64,000 bases of DNA from positions 2,046,001 through 2,110,000 of the forward strand of contig NZ_CP095397.1 in NCBI RefSeq assembly GCF_023008545.1. Direction: 5' to 3'. Under the pieces are notes generated by a model. The model had not been told where the DNA came from. It searched no databases and saw nothing but the letters and a program-made list of their open reading frames with translations. This stretch comes from Natribaculum luteum (GTDB taxonomy: Archaea > Halobacteriota > Halobacteria > Halobacteriales > Natrialbaceae). Of this stretch, positions 17,581-25,922 are shown in pieces (position 1 is the stretch's first letter; each line of letters begins with the position of its first letter). The translations under genes were made by a program, and so were the position numbers.

Positions 17581-18816
17581 ATGCCTTCGCTCCCCGTCGA
17601 GGTGTTGCTCGGCATCTATCTCGGCTTGCTCGCCGGCATCGTCCCGGCGTTCGTCGCCGGCTCGCTCGGGTTCGTAGTGCGGTATTTCACCGGCGTCACG
17701 CTCCCGGGGTTCGGCGTCGTCGTCCTCGCGCTGGCGATCGCCAGCGTCAACGGCGGCCTCCTCGCGCTGGCCGACCCCGCAATCCTGCGGGCACCGCGGC
17801 TGCTCGTGGCGACACTCGTCGTCCTCATGCTCGCGCTGTACGCCCACAACGAGGGCGACAGGCTCGGGGCAGAACTCCCGCGGCGCGTCTCGTTTTCCTC
17901 GATTCGCAAGCGCACCCTCTCGGCCGACGTCGTCGAGTTCGTCGGCGAGTTCGGCCGCGTGACCGTCCGCCCGACCGGCGCGATCCGCGACGTCCAGGGC
18001 TACCCCCCGCTGTCTCCCGACCTCCGGACGACCATCGCGGAGGACTCCTGGCACCTGCCTGCCGATCTCCCGCTGTCGGAACTCGAGACCCGACTCGAGG
18101 ACCGCCTGCGGACCGAGTACGACCTCGCCGACGTCGCCGTCGAGATCGACGAACGCGGTCGGGCGACGATCGCCGCCGCGCCACCCTCGAGTGGCCTCTC
18201 CCGGCGAGTCCCCGACCGACACCGGGCGGTCTCGGTTGACGCGCTCGTCCCGACGGGTCTCGCTCGAGGCGACAGCGTCGTCGTCACGGCGGGCGAGGAG
18301 ACGGTCTCGGGGACCGTCCTGAGCGCCCGGACCGACGCCGATGACGAGGTTGCTCGGAGCGACGCGGGCGAATCGACGACCAACGACGGACTCCTCGAGT
18401 CGCCCCCCGCGTTCGGCGCTCGTCCGGGTGGAACGGCCACCGCGGGTGGCAGGGGCCGCGTGACCGTCGCCGTTCCCCGCCACTGCGCCGCGGCGCTGCT
18501 CGCGGCAGACCGCGTTCGGATGACGGTTCGATCGCGCGCGACGAGCCCCGAGTACGACGCGTTCTCGCTCCTGCGACGGGCCGGCTACGCCGTCAGACGG
18601 ATATCGGTGAGCTCGGGGGCGACCGGCGACGACCCGTCGTGGGCGACCGACGACGTGACGACGCTCGCCGTCCGACGGCGGGGGAGCGAGACGAACGGCC
18701 GTCGCCGCGGCTGGGTGTTCGCACCCGGCATCGAGCGGCCCCTCGTGCCAGGCGACGAGGCGTTCGTCGCGGGTCGCGAGTCGGCGCTCGATCGACTCGA
18801 GGAGGTGAGTCGATGA
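17581..18816 (+). CDS. Membrane protein with TrkA-C (RCK-C)-like domains, first of a pair
   Basis: A 411-aa protein with three hydrophobic segments in the first 85 residues and a soluble remainder built from repeated beta-rich units resembling TrkA-C domains (for example RALDALVPTGLARGDSVVV and the HCAAALLAADRVRMTV region). Commonly annotated as a TrkA-like potassium regulator in haloarchaea; that role is inferred from domain resemblance and the adjacent K+ channel. ATG at 17581 is preferred over one 14 codons upstream because the membrane segment begins directly after it. It overlaps the next gene by ATGA, indicating translational coupling. Confidence 0.7.
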   Translation: MPSLPVEVLLGIYLGLLAGIVPAFVAGSLGFVVRYFTGVTLPGFGVVVLALAIASVNGGLLALADPAILRAPRLLVATLVVLMLALYAHNEGDRLGAELPRRVSFSSIRKRTLSADVVEFVGEFGRVTVRPTGAIRDVQGYPPLSPDLRTTIAEDSWHLPADLPLSELETRLEDRLRTEYDLADVAVEIDERGRATIAAAPPSSGLSRRVPDRHRAVSVDALVPTGLARGDSVVVTAGEETVSGTVLSARTDADDEVARSDAGESTTNDGLLESPPAFGARPGGTATAGGRGRVTVAVPRHCAAALLAADRVRMTVRSRATSPEYDAFSLLRRAGYAVRRISVSSGATGDDPSWATDDVTTLAVRRRGSETNGRRRGWVFAPGIERPLVPGDEAFVAGRESALDRLEEVSR

Positions 18817-19946
18817 CCGCAGCGCTGGCACAGGCCATCGCGACCGACCTGCTCGTCGACGCGGCGGTTCGGATCCTCGGCTTCGCGGTGCTCGCGGGCG
18901 GGACGGCGGCGGGGACGGCGTTCGTCTACCGGTGGTACGCCGGCGAGGGAATCCCCGACGGCGTGGCGGTGCTCGCGGGCGTCACGGTCGTCGCCCTCTG
19001 GTTGAACACGAAGAGTGCACTGGGTGACGCCATCATCGGCGAGACGCCGCTGCTCGATCCGGAGACGGCGGGCTACACCGTCGTCACCTTCGCGGTGAGC
19101 GCGATAGCCGCCGACGGTGGCCGCCGAGTCGGCGACTCCGTCGCCGTCGACACCGTCGCCGCCGCGACTCCGCGGACGATCGACGAGGTGAGTCAACTCG
19201 TTCGCGCCGCCGGCCGCGTCGTCGCCGTCACGCTCCCCGAGACGATCGCGGACGCAGACGGCTACGATCCAGTCGACGAGGAGACGAAAGCCGAACTGGC
19301 CGGCGAGATGCTGTACCTGCCTCGCCGGCTCTCCCCCGACGAGCGCCGCGACCGTCTCGTGACCCGACTCGAGCGCGACTACGGCGTCGGCGGCGTCGAC
19401 GTCGACCTCGCCGACGACGGCACGGTCGAGCTCCTTGCCGTCGGCAGCCGTCCCTCCGGAATCGGCCCGACGCTCGCGCCGGGATCGGTCGCGGTCGCCC
19501 TCGATGCAGATCCCGCACCGGACGCGAGCCCCGGTGATGCGGTCGAGGTGTGGGTCTCCGATGACGGGGAGATGCGGTGGGTCACGACGGCAGAACTCAG
19601 GGCGACCGCCAGCGACGTCGCGACGCTCGCCGTCGACGAGGACGACGTCGACGACCTCCCGGCCGATCGCTCGTATCGCCTCGTCACGCTTCCCGGATCG
19701 GCCGACGCGGGACGACAGTTCGTCTCCTTGCTCCGGGCGGCCGACGAGACGATAACGGCAGTGACCGTCGACGCCGACGGACCGCTCGTCGGCGACCAGG
19801 TCGGAACGTTGCCAGTCGCCGTCGTCGCTATCGACCGAGACGGCGAGGTAGTGGCTCTCCCGGCCGCCGACGACCGACTCGAGGCCAGCGACGTCGCGTA
19901 CCTCCTCGGCCGACCGGCGGCCCTGCGGCGACTCGACGAGCGGTAG
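18813..19946 (+). CDS. Membrane protein with TrkA-C-like domain, second of a pair
   Basis: A 377-aa protein with the same plan as its upstream partner: three hydrophobic N-terminal segments (about 15-105), then a soluble acidic part with TrkA-C-like strands (LAPGSVAVALDADPAPDASPGDAVEVWV and similar). Two proteins with shared layout and a 4-nt overlap probably form a hetero-complex. Specific substrate unknown; potassium is suggested only by domain type and by the RCK channel across the divergent promoter. Start is fixed by the ATGA overlap. Confidence 0.7.
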   Translation: MTAALAQAIATDLLVDAAVRILGFAVLAGGTAAGTAFVYRWYAGEGIPDGVAVLAGVTVVALWLNTKSALGDAIIGETPLLDPETAGYTVVTFAVSAIAADGGRRVGDSVAVDTVAAATPRTIDEVSQLVRAAGRVVAVTLPETIADADGYDPVDEETKAELAGEMLYLPRRLSPDERRDRLVTRLERDYGVGGVDVDLADDGTVELLAVGSRPSGIGPTLAPGSVAVALDADPAPDASPGDAVEVWVSDDGEMRWVTTAELRATASDVATLAVDEDDVDDLPADRSYRLVTLPGSADAGRQFVSLLRAADETITAVTVDADGPLVGDQVGTLPVAVVAIDRDGEVVALPAADDRLEASDVAYLLGRPAALRRLDER

Positions 19947-19977
19947 CTACTTGCGTCCTGGAGCGAAAACGCCGTCT

Positions 19978-20253
19978 ATGGAGTGGAAACTGTTCGCCGA
20001 CCTCGCCGAATACGCGGGCGATCGACACGTGGCCGTCGACGCCGAACCGGGCGAGACGGTCGGTGACGCCCTCGAGGACTTGCTCGAGGACCGTCCCGCG
20101 CTCGCAGACCGGGTTCTCGAAGACGGAGAGCTACGCTCGCAGATCAACGTGCTTCGCAACGGCAAGGACGTACAGAGTCAGGAGAACGGACTCGAGACGG
20201 AACTCGAGGACGACGACGAACTGGCGCTGTTTCCCCCGGTCAGCGGCGGGTAG
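19978..20253 (+). CDS. samp1: Ubiquitin-like small archaeal modifier protein (SAMP1 type)
   Basis: A 91-aa beta-grasp protein ending in the diglycine PPVSGG, the residue pair adenylated by the E1 enzyme UbaA and joined to target lysines or used as a sulfur carrier for molybdopterin. The N-terminus MEWKLFADLAE and the block INVLRNGKDV closely resemble SAMP1/MoaD of Haloferax. ATG at 19978 is chosen over one nine codons upstream. It stands 31 nt after the TrkA-like pair and may be co-transcribed. A MoaB-like gene occurs at 38.5 kb but is not adjacent. Confidence 0.92.
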   Translation: MEWKLFADLAEYAGDRHVAVDAEPGETVGDALEDLLEDRPALADRVLEDGELRSQINVLRNGKDVQSQENGLETELEDDDELALFPPVSGG

Positions 20254-20279
20254 CGGCGTCGCCGCCCGTCGCGAGCCGA

Positions 20280-21194
20280 TCAGCGCACGGTGAGATCGAC
20301 GCCGAGGACGAAGTCGGGTTCCTCTGAAACTGCGCCACAGGCGTAGGCCGCATCGCTGACGTACGCGACCGTCTCGGGGATCAGTATACGCGTCTTCTCG
20401 GCCTCGAGTGTGGCCGCGTCGCGTGCGACGGCCGCGAGCAGCGAGCGGGCGGCGTCGACGTCGTCCCACGCGCCCACGCCGTACTCGGCCCACCGCTCCG
20501 TTTCGCCGTCGTCGGTCTCTCGCTCGTAGTCTCGGGTGCGATAGGCCATTCCAGCGACGCCGTCGTCGCCCTGGACCGCGAAGACGGCCGTCTCGTCGGC
20601 GAGTTGCGTCAAGTCCCCGCGAGTGAGTTCCCGAAGGGCCCACGACTCCGCTACGTCGAGGGCGAGCCCGCGGAGGTGTTCGCGGGCCTCGCTGTCGGTC
20701 CAGTAGCGCCACGCTGCGGCGGCGTCGCCCGTGACCTCGAGCGGCCCCGTCGCGTCGGCGTCTGGAGCTGGCTGGGCCCACCGGAACTCGGTGACGGGTT
20801 CGAATCCACCGGCGCGGGCCGCACCGAGTGCAGCGGCGTTCCACGAGAAGGTCATGAGCCGGCCGACGGTCGCGCCGCAGTCGCGAGCCCACTCGAAGCA
20901 GGCCTCGTTGAGCCGCTGGCTCACGCCCCGCCGGCGGAAGTCGGGGTTGACGCGCATCCCCTGGAACCACGCCTCGTCGGGCGAGAGCACGACTGCCTGC
21001 GAGAGCCCCGCGACCTCGCCGTCGGCCTCGGCCAGGAACGTCTTCCGGCGGTCGTCGTCTTCGTCCTCGAGCCAGTCGTGGTAGACCGACGGCAGGTAGT
21101 CGCCGCCGCGGTCGGCCCAGAGGTCGCTCGTGAACGCTGCGATGCCCTCGTAGTCGTCGTGGGTCGCACGGCGGATCTCGATCGCGTCGTCCAT
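20280..21194 (-). CDS. GNAT-family N-acetyltransferase
   Basis: A 304-aa protein with a clear acetyl-CoA site in the first half: QGMRVNPDFRRRGVSQRL (about 80-97), the motif-A R-x-x-G-x-A/S loop, followed by GAARAGGFEPV. The second half (about 165-300) looks like a divergent second GNAT fold without the loop. Substrate unknown. ATG at 21194 (MDDAIEIRRATHDD) is preferred over an upstream one. It is directly downstream of gatD on the same strand, separated by an 86-bp palindrome whose far end is about 14 nt before this start. Confidence 0.82.
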   Translation of the reverse strand: MDDAIEIRRATHDDYEGIAAFTSDLWADRGGDYLPSVYHDWLEDEDDDRRKTFLAEADGEVAGLSQAVVLSPDEAWFQGMRVNPDFRRRGVSQRLNEACFEWARDCGATVGRLMTFSWNAAALGAARAGGFEPVTEFRWAQPAPDADATGPLEVTGDAAAAWRYWTDSEAREHLRGLALDVAESWALRELTRGDLTQLADETAVFAVQGDDGVAGMAYRTRDYERETDDGETERWAEYGVGAWDDVDAARSLLAAVARDAATLEAEKTRILIPETVAYVSDAAYACGAVSEEPDFVLGVDLTVR

Positions 21195-21207
21195 TCTCGT
21201 CACCACC

Positions 21208-21293
21208 TCATAATGACGGCTGTGACTGGTTGCCGACGCAACCGCACGATGGTTCGCGGTTGCGGCGGTAACGACTCACAGCCATCGTTATCA
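21208..21293. repeat. Stop-anchored palindromic element (copy 2)
   Basis: An 86-bp imperfect palindrome. Read from the gatD side it begins TGATAACGATGGCTGTGA, the TGA being the gatD stop codon, and ends TCACAGCCGTCATTATGA. Outer arms pair over about 17 bp, inner arms contain CGCAACCGC / GCGGTTGCG. It separates two genes on the same strand. Subtype TGATAA...TTATNA. Confidence 0.85.
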
Positions 21294-22580
21294 CTCCCAC
21301 GGCACGGAGCGTCGCTGCAGTTCGCCCGCAAGCGACGTCGCCATCGCTTCCTCGACGTCGGCGGCGTTCGCGAGTGCCCACATCAACTTGACTTTCGCCG
21401 TCCCCGGAAGCGTGTCGCCGGCCTCGAGGACGCCCGCATCGAGCAAGTCGCGGCCGGTGTCGTAGACCCGGTCGCAGACCCTCCCCTCCAGACACTGGCT
21501 GGTCATGACGACCGTCGTCCCGTCGTCGATCAGCTCCTCGAGTCTGGGGATGAGGTCGGTGTGGACGTGGCCGAGACCGGTTCCCTCGAGGATCAGGCCC
21601 GATTTCCCCTCGACGACGTCGAGGAACGCGGGGTCCATCCCCGGCGTGAACTTGAGCAACTCGACGTTGCTCTCGAGGCCGGACTCGATCGCGAGGTCGG
21701 TCTCGCCTCGCTGCTCGTGGGCCCGTCGGAACGAGACCTCGCCGGTGTCGTAGTCCACCTCACCGAGCGGTTCCGCACCGACGGTCTCGAAGGCGTCCCG
21801 ACGGGAGGTGTGGCTCTTCCGGACGCGGGTGCCGCGGTGGAGGGCACACCGGTCGTCCGACTCGGAGGCGTGCATACAGACGAGCACCTCCGCGCAGTCG
21901 CTTTTCGCCGCCTCGACCGCGCAGACGGCGTTCATCACGTTGTCCGAGGACGGCCGGTCCGCCGACCGCTGCGAGCCGGTGAAGACGATCGGAACGGGCG
22001 TCTCGAGCATGAACGCGAGCGCACTCGCGGTAAACTGCATCGTGTCGGTGCCGTGCATGACGACGACGCCGTCCGCGCCAGCTTCGATCTCCTCGACGAC
22101 GGCCTCGGCGAGTTCCTGCCAGACCTCGGGGGTCATGTTCTCCGAGAGGATGTTGGCGACGACGCGTCCCCGGTAGTTCGCCCGGCCGGCGAGGTCGGGA
22201 ACCGCACGCAGGACGTCCTCGGCGTCGAACTGGGCCGTCACCGCACCGGTACGGTAGTCGACGGTCGAGGCGATCGTCCCGCCGGTCGAGATGAGCGAGA
22301 TCGTCGGCAGATCGTCGTCGAACTCGATCTCCGACTCGCCGTCGCCGTCCTGTGCACCTGCGACATCGTGATCTGACAGATCACGGCCCGTCGAGGTCTC
22401 CTCGACGACGTCGTAGACGCCCTCCTCGATGACTTCCGCGTCTGCGTGCTCGCGGTCGATGCCGACGTTGTAGCCGCCCTCGAGTTTGACGACGAGGTGC
22501 TCGTCGGTGCTCGAGGGGAGCAACACGCCCTCGTAGGTGTGGCCCGCACGTTCGACGCGGACGCGATCGCCTGGATTCAT
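21291..22580 (-). CDS. gatD: Glutamyl-tRNA(Gln) amidotransferase subunit D
   Basis: A 429-aa archaeal GatD, the asparaginase-like half of GatDE that supplies ammonia to convert Glu-tRNA(Gln) to Gln-tRNA(Gln). The N-terminal barrel (1-85) carries MNPGDRVRVERAGHTYEGV; the amidase domain has the two threonine motifs STGGTIAS (98-105) and VMHGTDTMQ (about 182), and the conserved IVFTGSQRSAD. gatE is not in the window. Its TGA stop is the first triplet of a palindromic element. Start at 22580 is the first codon of the conserved domain. Confidence 0.95.
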   Translation of the reverse strand: MNPGDRVRVERAGHTYEGVLLPSSTDEHLVVKLEGGYNVGIDREHADAEVIEEGVYDVVEETSTGRDLSDHDVAGAQDGDGESEIEFDDDLPTISLISTGGTIASTVDYRTGAVTAQFDAEDVLRAVPDLAGRANYRGRVVANILSENMTPEVWQELAEAVVEEIEAGADGVVVMHGTDTMQFTASALAFMLETPVPIVFTGSQRSADRPSSDNVMNAVCAVEAAKSDCAEVLVCMHASESDDRCALHRGTRVRKSHTSRRDAFETVGAEPLGEVDYDTGEVSFRRAHEQRGETDLAIESGLESNVELLKFTPGMDPAFLDVVEGKSGLILEGTGLGHVHTDLIPRLEELIDDGTTVVMTSQCLEGRVCDRVYDTGRDLLDAGVLEAGDTLPGTAKVKLMWALANAADVEEAMATSLAGELQRRSVPWE

Positions 22581-22631
22581 ACGTCCCGATTGCGTGCCGG
22601 CGGACTTGAAGGCACCTTTCCTCGACGACGC

Positions 22632-22832
22632 TCACCCACCGACGAACCCCAGCGCGACGACGACGAGTCCGAACGTGATCAGCCCGCCGGCGATGACGGC
22701 GGTCGTGATCCGCAACAACTCGAGTGACTCGTCGGCGATCCCCAGGCGCGGATAGACGTTTCTGGCGAGGTAGAGGAACACGACGCCGACAGCAGCGACG
22801 ATGACGCCGAGCGCGATCGTATCTGCCCCCAT
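22632..22832 (-). CDS. Small two-helix membrane protein
   Basis: A 66-aa hydrophobic protein with two predicted membrane helices: about residues 5-24 and 40-62, joined by an ARNVYPRLGIADESLELLRI loop. I do not recognise the family. The start at 22832 (MGADTIALGV) is preferred over a GTG three codons upstream. It lies 51 nt upstream of gatD on the same strand, so it may share its transcript. Function unknown. Confidence 0.65.
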   Translation of the reverse strand: MGADTIALGVIVAAVGVVFLYLARNVYPRLGIADESLELLRITTAVIAGGLITFGLVVVALGFVGG

Positions 22833-22946
22833 TCTGTTCACGTACGACCGTCAGACGGAAAAGCGGGGGTGCCTACCACGCCTGTTCGCCGGGGGAGTGT
22901 CATCGACGGGGAAAGGTCCATGATTCCGGACGCCCTCGAGTCGACC

Positions 22947-23543
22947 ATGGGTGACCGCTCCGACGACGTGACGACGAGCCGGGATTCGCGCTCGACCGAC
23001 GAGTTACTCGAGGAGACAGAACGGCTCCTCTCGGGCGAGCATGGGTCCGACGCGTCGCAGTTCGACGGGGCGACGAGCCACTCGCCCGAAGAGCCCGACG
23101 CGACCGCCGACGAGTCGGACACGTGGCGGCGGTCGTCCTCGAGCGACGCGTCGGCGACCGACTCGCGGCTCGGTTCGATCCGCTCGCGACTTTCGATCTC
23201 GCGGTACTTCTCGCCGAAGGCGTTTCTCGCGCTCGTGCTCGCGATCGGGATCGGACTGCTCGTCGGTGGCTTCGCCGTCCCGATCGCCGGCCGGATCGCC
23301 GGCATGTTCGCCGTCGCGTTCGCCCTCGGTCTCGCGAGCTCGCGAGGTCGGTACCTCGAGGTCGCCGTCGCTGGCGTCTCGGTCGGCGGCGTCGCCGCCG
23401 TGCTCAATCACCTGGTGCTCGCGGTCGCCGGCTCCGGCCGCGCCGTCGTCGCCGTCGGCGCGAGCGTCGGGCTGGTCACGTGTCTTCTGGGGTACTACTT
23501 CGGACGCGACCTCCGTGCCGGCCTGGTCCGCGACGTGGAGTAA
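22947..23543 (+). CDS. Membrane protein with acidic N-terminus (DUF456-like)
   Basis: A 198-aa protein: acidic, Ser/Thr-rich cytoplasmic N-terminal third (TDELLEETERLLSGE), then three to four Gly/Ala-rich hydrophobic segments from about residue 95. The glycine-rich helices recall DUF456/Glycine-zipper membrane proteins, but the assignment is tentative. ATG at 22947 (MGDRSDDV) is chosen; two further in-frame ATGs lie upstream. Divergent from the small membrane gene and convergent with the regulator that follows. Confidence 0.6.
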   Translation: MGDRSDDVTTSRDSRSTDELLEETERLLSGEHGSDASQFDGATSHSPEEPDATADESDTWRRSSSSDASATDSRLGSIRSRLSISRYFSPKAFLALVLAIGIGLLVGGFAVPIAGRIAGMFAVAFALGLASSRGRYLEVAVAGVSVGGVAAVLNHLVLAVAGSGRAVVAVGASVGLVTCLLGYYFGRDLRAGLVRDVE

Positions 23544-23563
23544 CTCGTCGACGGCCGACGGAA

Positions 23564-24223
23564 TCACTCCTCTGGCGCGAGTTCCCAGCCACGTTTCGTC
23601 CTGCGGACGATCCCGTCGTCGGCCATCGACTCGAGGAGTCCGGCGACGACCTCCCTGGGTGCATCGACGTCGTGGCTGAGTTCCCCGACGCTTTTGGGCT
23701 CCTCACGGACGCTCGCCAGCAGATCCGCGTGAATCCGACTCTCGGGTTCTGCCCCGACTGTCTCGGAGATCTGCTCGAGGACGTCACACAGCCGCCCTTG
23801 GACCCACCGCTGGGCGAGCGACAGTTCGCTCTCGAGTTGTTCCAGGTTCTCGAGGACGCCCAGCAGTTCGTCTATATCGCTTTCCTCGTCGTAGTCGACG
23901 TCGAGCGAGAGGTGCCGACAGCGCGCGATGTCGAAACTGTTGTTCGCCGGGTAGGCGCTCTTGCTCGCGAATCCGTACGGCGAGACGTTGACCTCGAGGC
24001 GGACGTTCCGGGCGATATGAAAGTACTTGCGTCGCTGGTCGTCGATCCGACTTTCGACCAGTCCGGCCTCCTCGAGTTTCCGCAGGTGCTCGATGACCGC
24101 TTTCGGACTCACGCCGAGGTACTCGGAGATTTCGGTGACGTAGCAGGGCTTGCGCGCCAGCAGTCGGAGGATCCGTCGTCGATTTTCGTTTCCGAGCAGA
24201 TCCAACAACGCGGCTGAGTCCAT
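23564..24223 (-). CDS. ArsR-family winged-helix transcriptional regulator
   Basis: A 219-aa regulator. The winged HTH occupies about residues 1-90: LLGNENRRRILRLLARKPCYVTEISEYLGVSPKAVIEHLRKLEEAGLVE; a long C-terminal part has a second, weaker winged-helix-like unit (about 150-215). The family is well conserved in haloarchaea next to a secreted coiled-coil protein, as here (the next gene upstream). No metal-binding CxC is seen near the recognition helix, so metal sensing is not indicated. ATG at 24223 (MDSAALLDLLG) is chosen because the upstream extension is low-complexity. Confidence 0.85.
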   Translation of the reverse strand: MDSAALLDLLGNENRRRILRLLARKPCYVTEISEYLGVSPKAVIEHLRKLEEAGLVESRIDDQRRKYFHIARNVRLEVNVSPYGFASKSAYPANNSFDIARCRHLSLDVDYDEESDIDELLGVLENLEQLESELSLAQRWVQGRLCDVLEQISETVGAEPESRIHADLLASVREEPKSVGELSHDVDAPREVVAGLLESMADDGIVRRTKRGWELAPEE

Positions 24224-24320
24224 CAACTCGACGTTAGCGACGGGCGCTGAAAAGGGTGTCTGCTCGCCGGGTATACCGTCCAGCGAGACGTCCGCTCGGT
24301 AGCGATCTGGGTCGTCATCG

Positions 24321-25088
24321 TCACTGCTTGTCGTCAGGAGCGGGGTCAGGCTGCGTACTGGTGTCGTCGGTGTCGTCAGTGTCGCCGGTGTCGTCGCCGT
24401 CGTTTTGCGGTCCGCCTCCGCGCTCGCTCGGACCCTGTGTCTGATCGGGGCTCTGTTGTTCGTCTCCGCGTTCAGGCGGGCCCTGGTCGGGACTCTGTGG
24501 CCCGCTCCCCTGGGCTGGCGTTCCCTCGGGCGGTCCTCGTGGCGGTTCGACCCCTGCGAGGCCGCTCGCAACTGCGGCAATTTCTGGCCCGCTGAGGTTT
24601 GCGGCGTCCGTGCGCAATCGCTCCAGTTTCGCCGTCTCGACCCCGGTCTCCTGTGCTTTGACCACAGTATCGTTGATCGCCCGCTCCAGGTTGCCGATCC
24701 GGACGGCGAGGCTGGCCATACGGGCCTCGTATCTGGCGGAGTGTTCGTCTCCGTTCTCCCTGAGCGCCTCGCGTTCGGCTTTCAGCGACTCGAGTTTCTG
24801 CTCAAGTCTGTTCGTCCGGTCGGCGACGGCGTCAGCACGACGCTTCTCGCCTGCGTTCCTGTACTCGGCCTCGAACATCCCTGCGTCGACAGATTCGGTC
24901 GTGTCCGCCGCGCTCGATTGCATGAACGTGGACACCTCCGCACCCATCGGCTGGGAGCCGCCGTCCGTGTCACTCACGTCGTTCGCGGTGAAGATCCCCC
25001 CCACGACTGCCGCGCTCGCAAGCGGGGCGATCGTCAGCCCGCAGACGGCAACCAGTGTGGCGAGCACCACAGCACGAGTCGTAGTCAT
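24321..25088 (-). CDS. Secreted protein with coiled coil and Pro/Gln/Asp-rich tail
   Basis: A 255-aa protein. Signal peptide of about 26 residues (ending ASA-A), a coiled-coil region of about 70-170 with heptad Leu/Ala positions, and a disordered tail (about 180-255) of PRGPPEGTP, SPDQ and TDDTDDT repeats. No enzyme motif is visible; a surface-layer associated or extracellular scaffold role is conceivable but not shown. A TATA-like TTTTTAAG about 20-25 nt upstream supports the start at 25088. Neighbour of the ArsR gene, probably expressed together. Confidence 0.7.
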   Translation of the reverse strand: MTTTRAVVLATLVAVCGLTIAPLASAAVVGGIFTANDVSDTDGGSQPMGAEVSTFMQSSAADTTESVDAGMFEAEYRNAGEKRRADAVADRTNRLEQKLESLKAEREALRENGDEHSARYEARMASLAVRIGNLERAINDTVVKAQETGVETAKLERLRTDAANLSGPEIAAVASGLAGVEPPRGPPEGTPAQGSGPQSPDQGPPERGDEQQSPDQTQGPSERGGGPQNDGDDTGDTDDTDDTSTQPDPAPDDKQ

Positions 25089-25525
25089 TATCTCTCCGTC
25101 TGAGGTAACATCTTAAAAAGGCGGACCTTCGTTCGAACCGTTTAATCGGTCTGATCGACCGTTTAGATCCGTTTTTTGCGTTCAAGACGTCCGTACTCGC
25201 CGCGTTCGATCGGGGGCGTCGGCGTCGGTTTGCGACCGCTCGTCGATGGTCTGGTTCGCCTGCGACGTGATCGAAACGGTCCCGAATCGATCAAACAGTC
25301 GGTTAAAGACAGTGGTGTCGGCCAGAACCGTCGTCTCGAACGCCCGATCGAGTCCGGCGACGACGTGCCCGCGCGTTCGACCGGTCGACGCCGACGAACG
25401 TCGACCTCGGCACCGCTGTGAGCGGCCGTGCGACGACGTTCCGGGCTGGGACAACACTGATAGCGCTCGTATTTAACCATGTCAGCAGAATAGTTATGGC
25501 ACTCCGACCCTTGGTTCGTGGTACC
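25089..25525. other. 437-bp intergenic region, no convincing gene
   Basis: Contains the divergent promoters of the coiled-coil gene (TTTTTAAG near 25110) and of the DUF5802 gene (TATTTAAC near 25471; AATAGTTAT near 25489). A 91-codon minus-strand frame at 25182-25457 has moderate coding character in its last 60 codons (LDRAFETTVLADTTVFNRLFD) but no recognisable domain; it could be a gene remnant. I leave it unannotated. Confidence 0.4.
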
Positions 25526-25894
25526 ATGTTCGAGGTGTTCTCTCGCGGTTACTATCTCGGACGCCTCTACGTGACCCCGTCCGATGGGGACCACGCCCGT
25601 ATGCAACGCCACCAGCACGAGCAGGTCAACGAACAGCTCTACGCGACGGGGGAGGGAATCGAGCGCCTCGACGTCCCGCTCGTGATGAAACTCGAGTCCA
25701 AGCACTTCCCCGTCCTCGGCGACGAGGACGTCCCTGCGGACACGCTCGCCGTCCCCGAGGACGTCCTCGACGATACCCGAATCCGCAATCCGCCGACGCT
25801 GCGAGAGGTCTTCCTCGCTCGCCGGGAACGCGCCCAGCAGCTACTCGAACTCACGGGCGGCTGGCCCGACGAGTACCGGAACGTCGGAACCTAG
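25526..25894 (+). CDS. DUF5802 family protein
   Basis: A 122-aa soluble protein conserved in haloarchaea; MFEVFSRGYYLGRLYVTP at the N-terminus and VMKLESKHFPVLGDEDVP in the middle match what I recall of DUF5802. Function unknown. ATG at 25526 starts the conserved region; two longer in-frame starts exist. It is 28 nt upstream of the Vms1-like gene on the same strand, so the two probably form an operon, hinting at a link to ribosome rescue. Confidence 0.78.
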   Translation: MFEVFSRGYYLGRLYVTPSDGDHARMQRHQHEQVNEQLYATGEGIERLDVPLVMKLESKHFPVLGDEDVPADTLAVPEDVLDDTRIRNPPTLREVFLARRERAQQLLELTGGWPDEYRNVGT

Positions 25895-25922
25895 AAGTGT
25901 CCCGGCTTCGCGTCTTCGCTCG

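Noticed and set aside
17056-18831. 591-codon minus-strand open frame
   Set aside because: Arg/Asp-rich shadow antisense to the RCK-like membrane gene and the channel; no domain, and the sense frames have clear motifs.
20796-20807. GGGTTCGAATCC, resembling a tRNA T-arm
   Set aside because: It is inside the GNAT coding region, and no acceptor, D or anticodon stem is found on either side.
25182-25457. 91-codon minus-strand ORF as a gene
   Set aside because: Only its last 60 codons look moderately coding, no start context or domain; left as intergenic.
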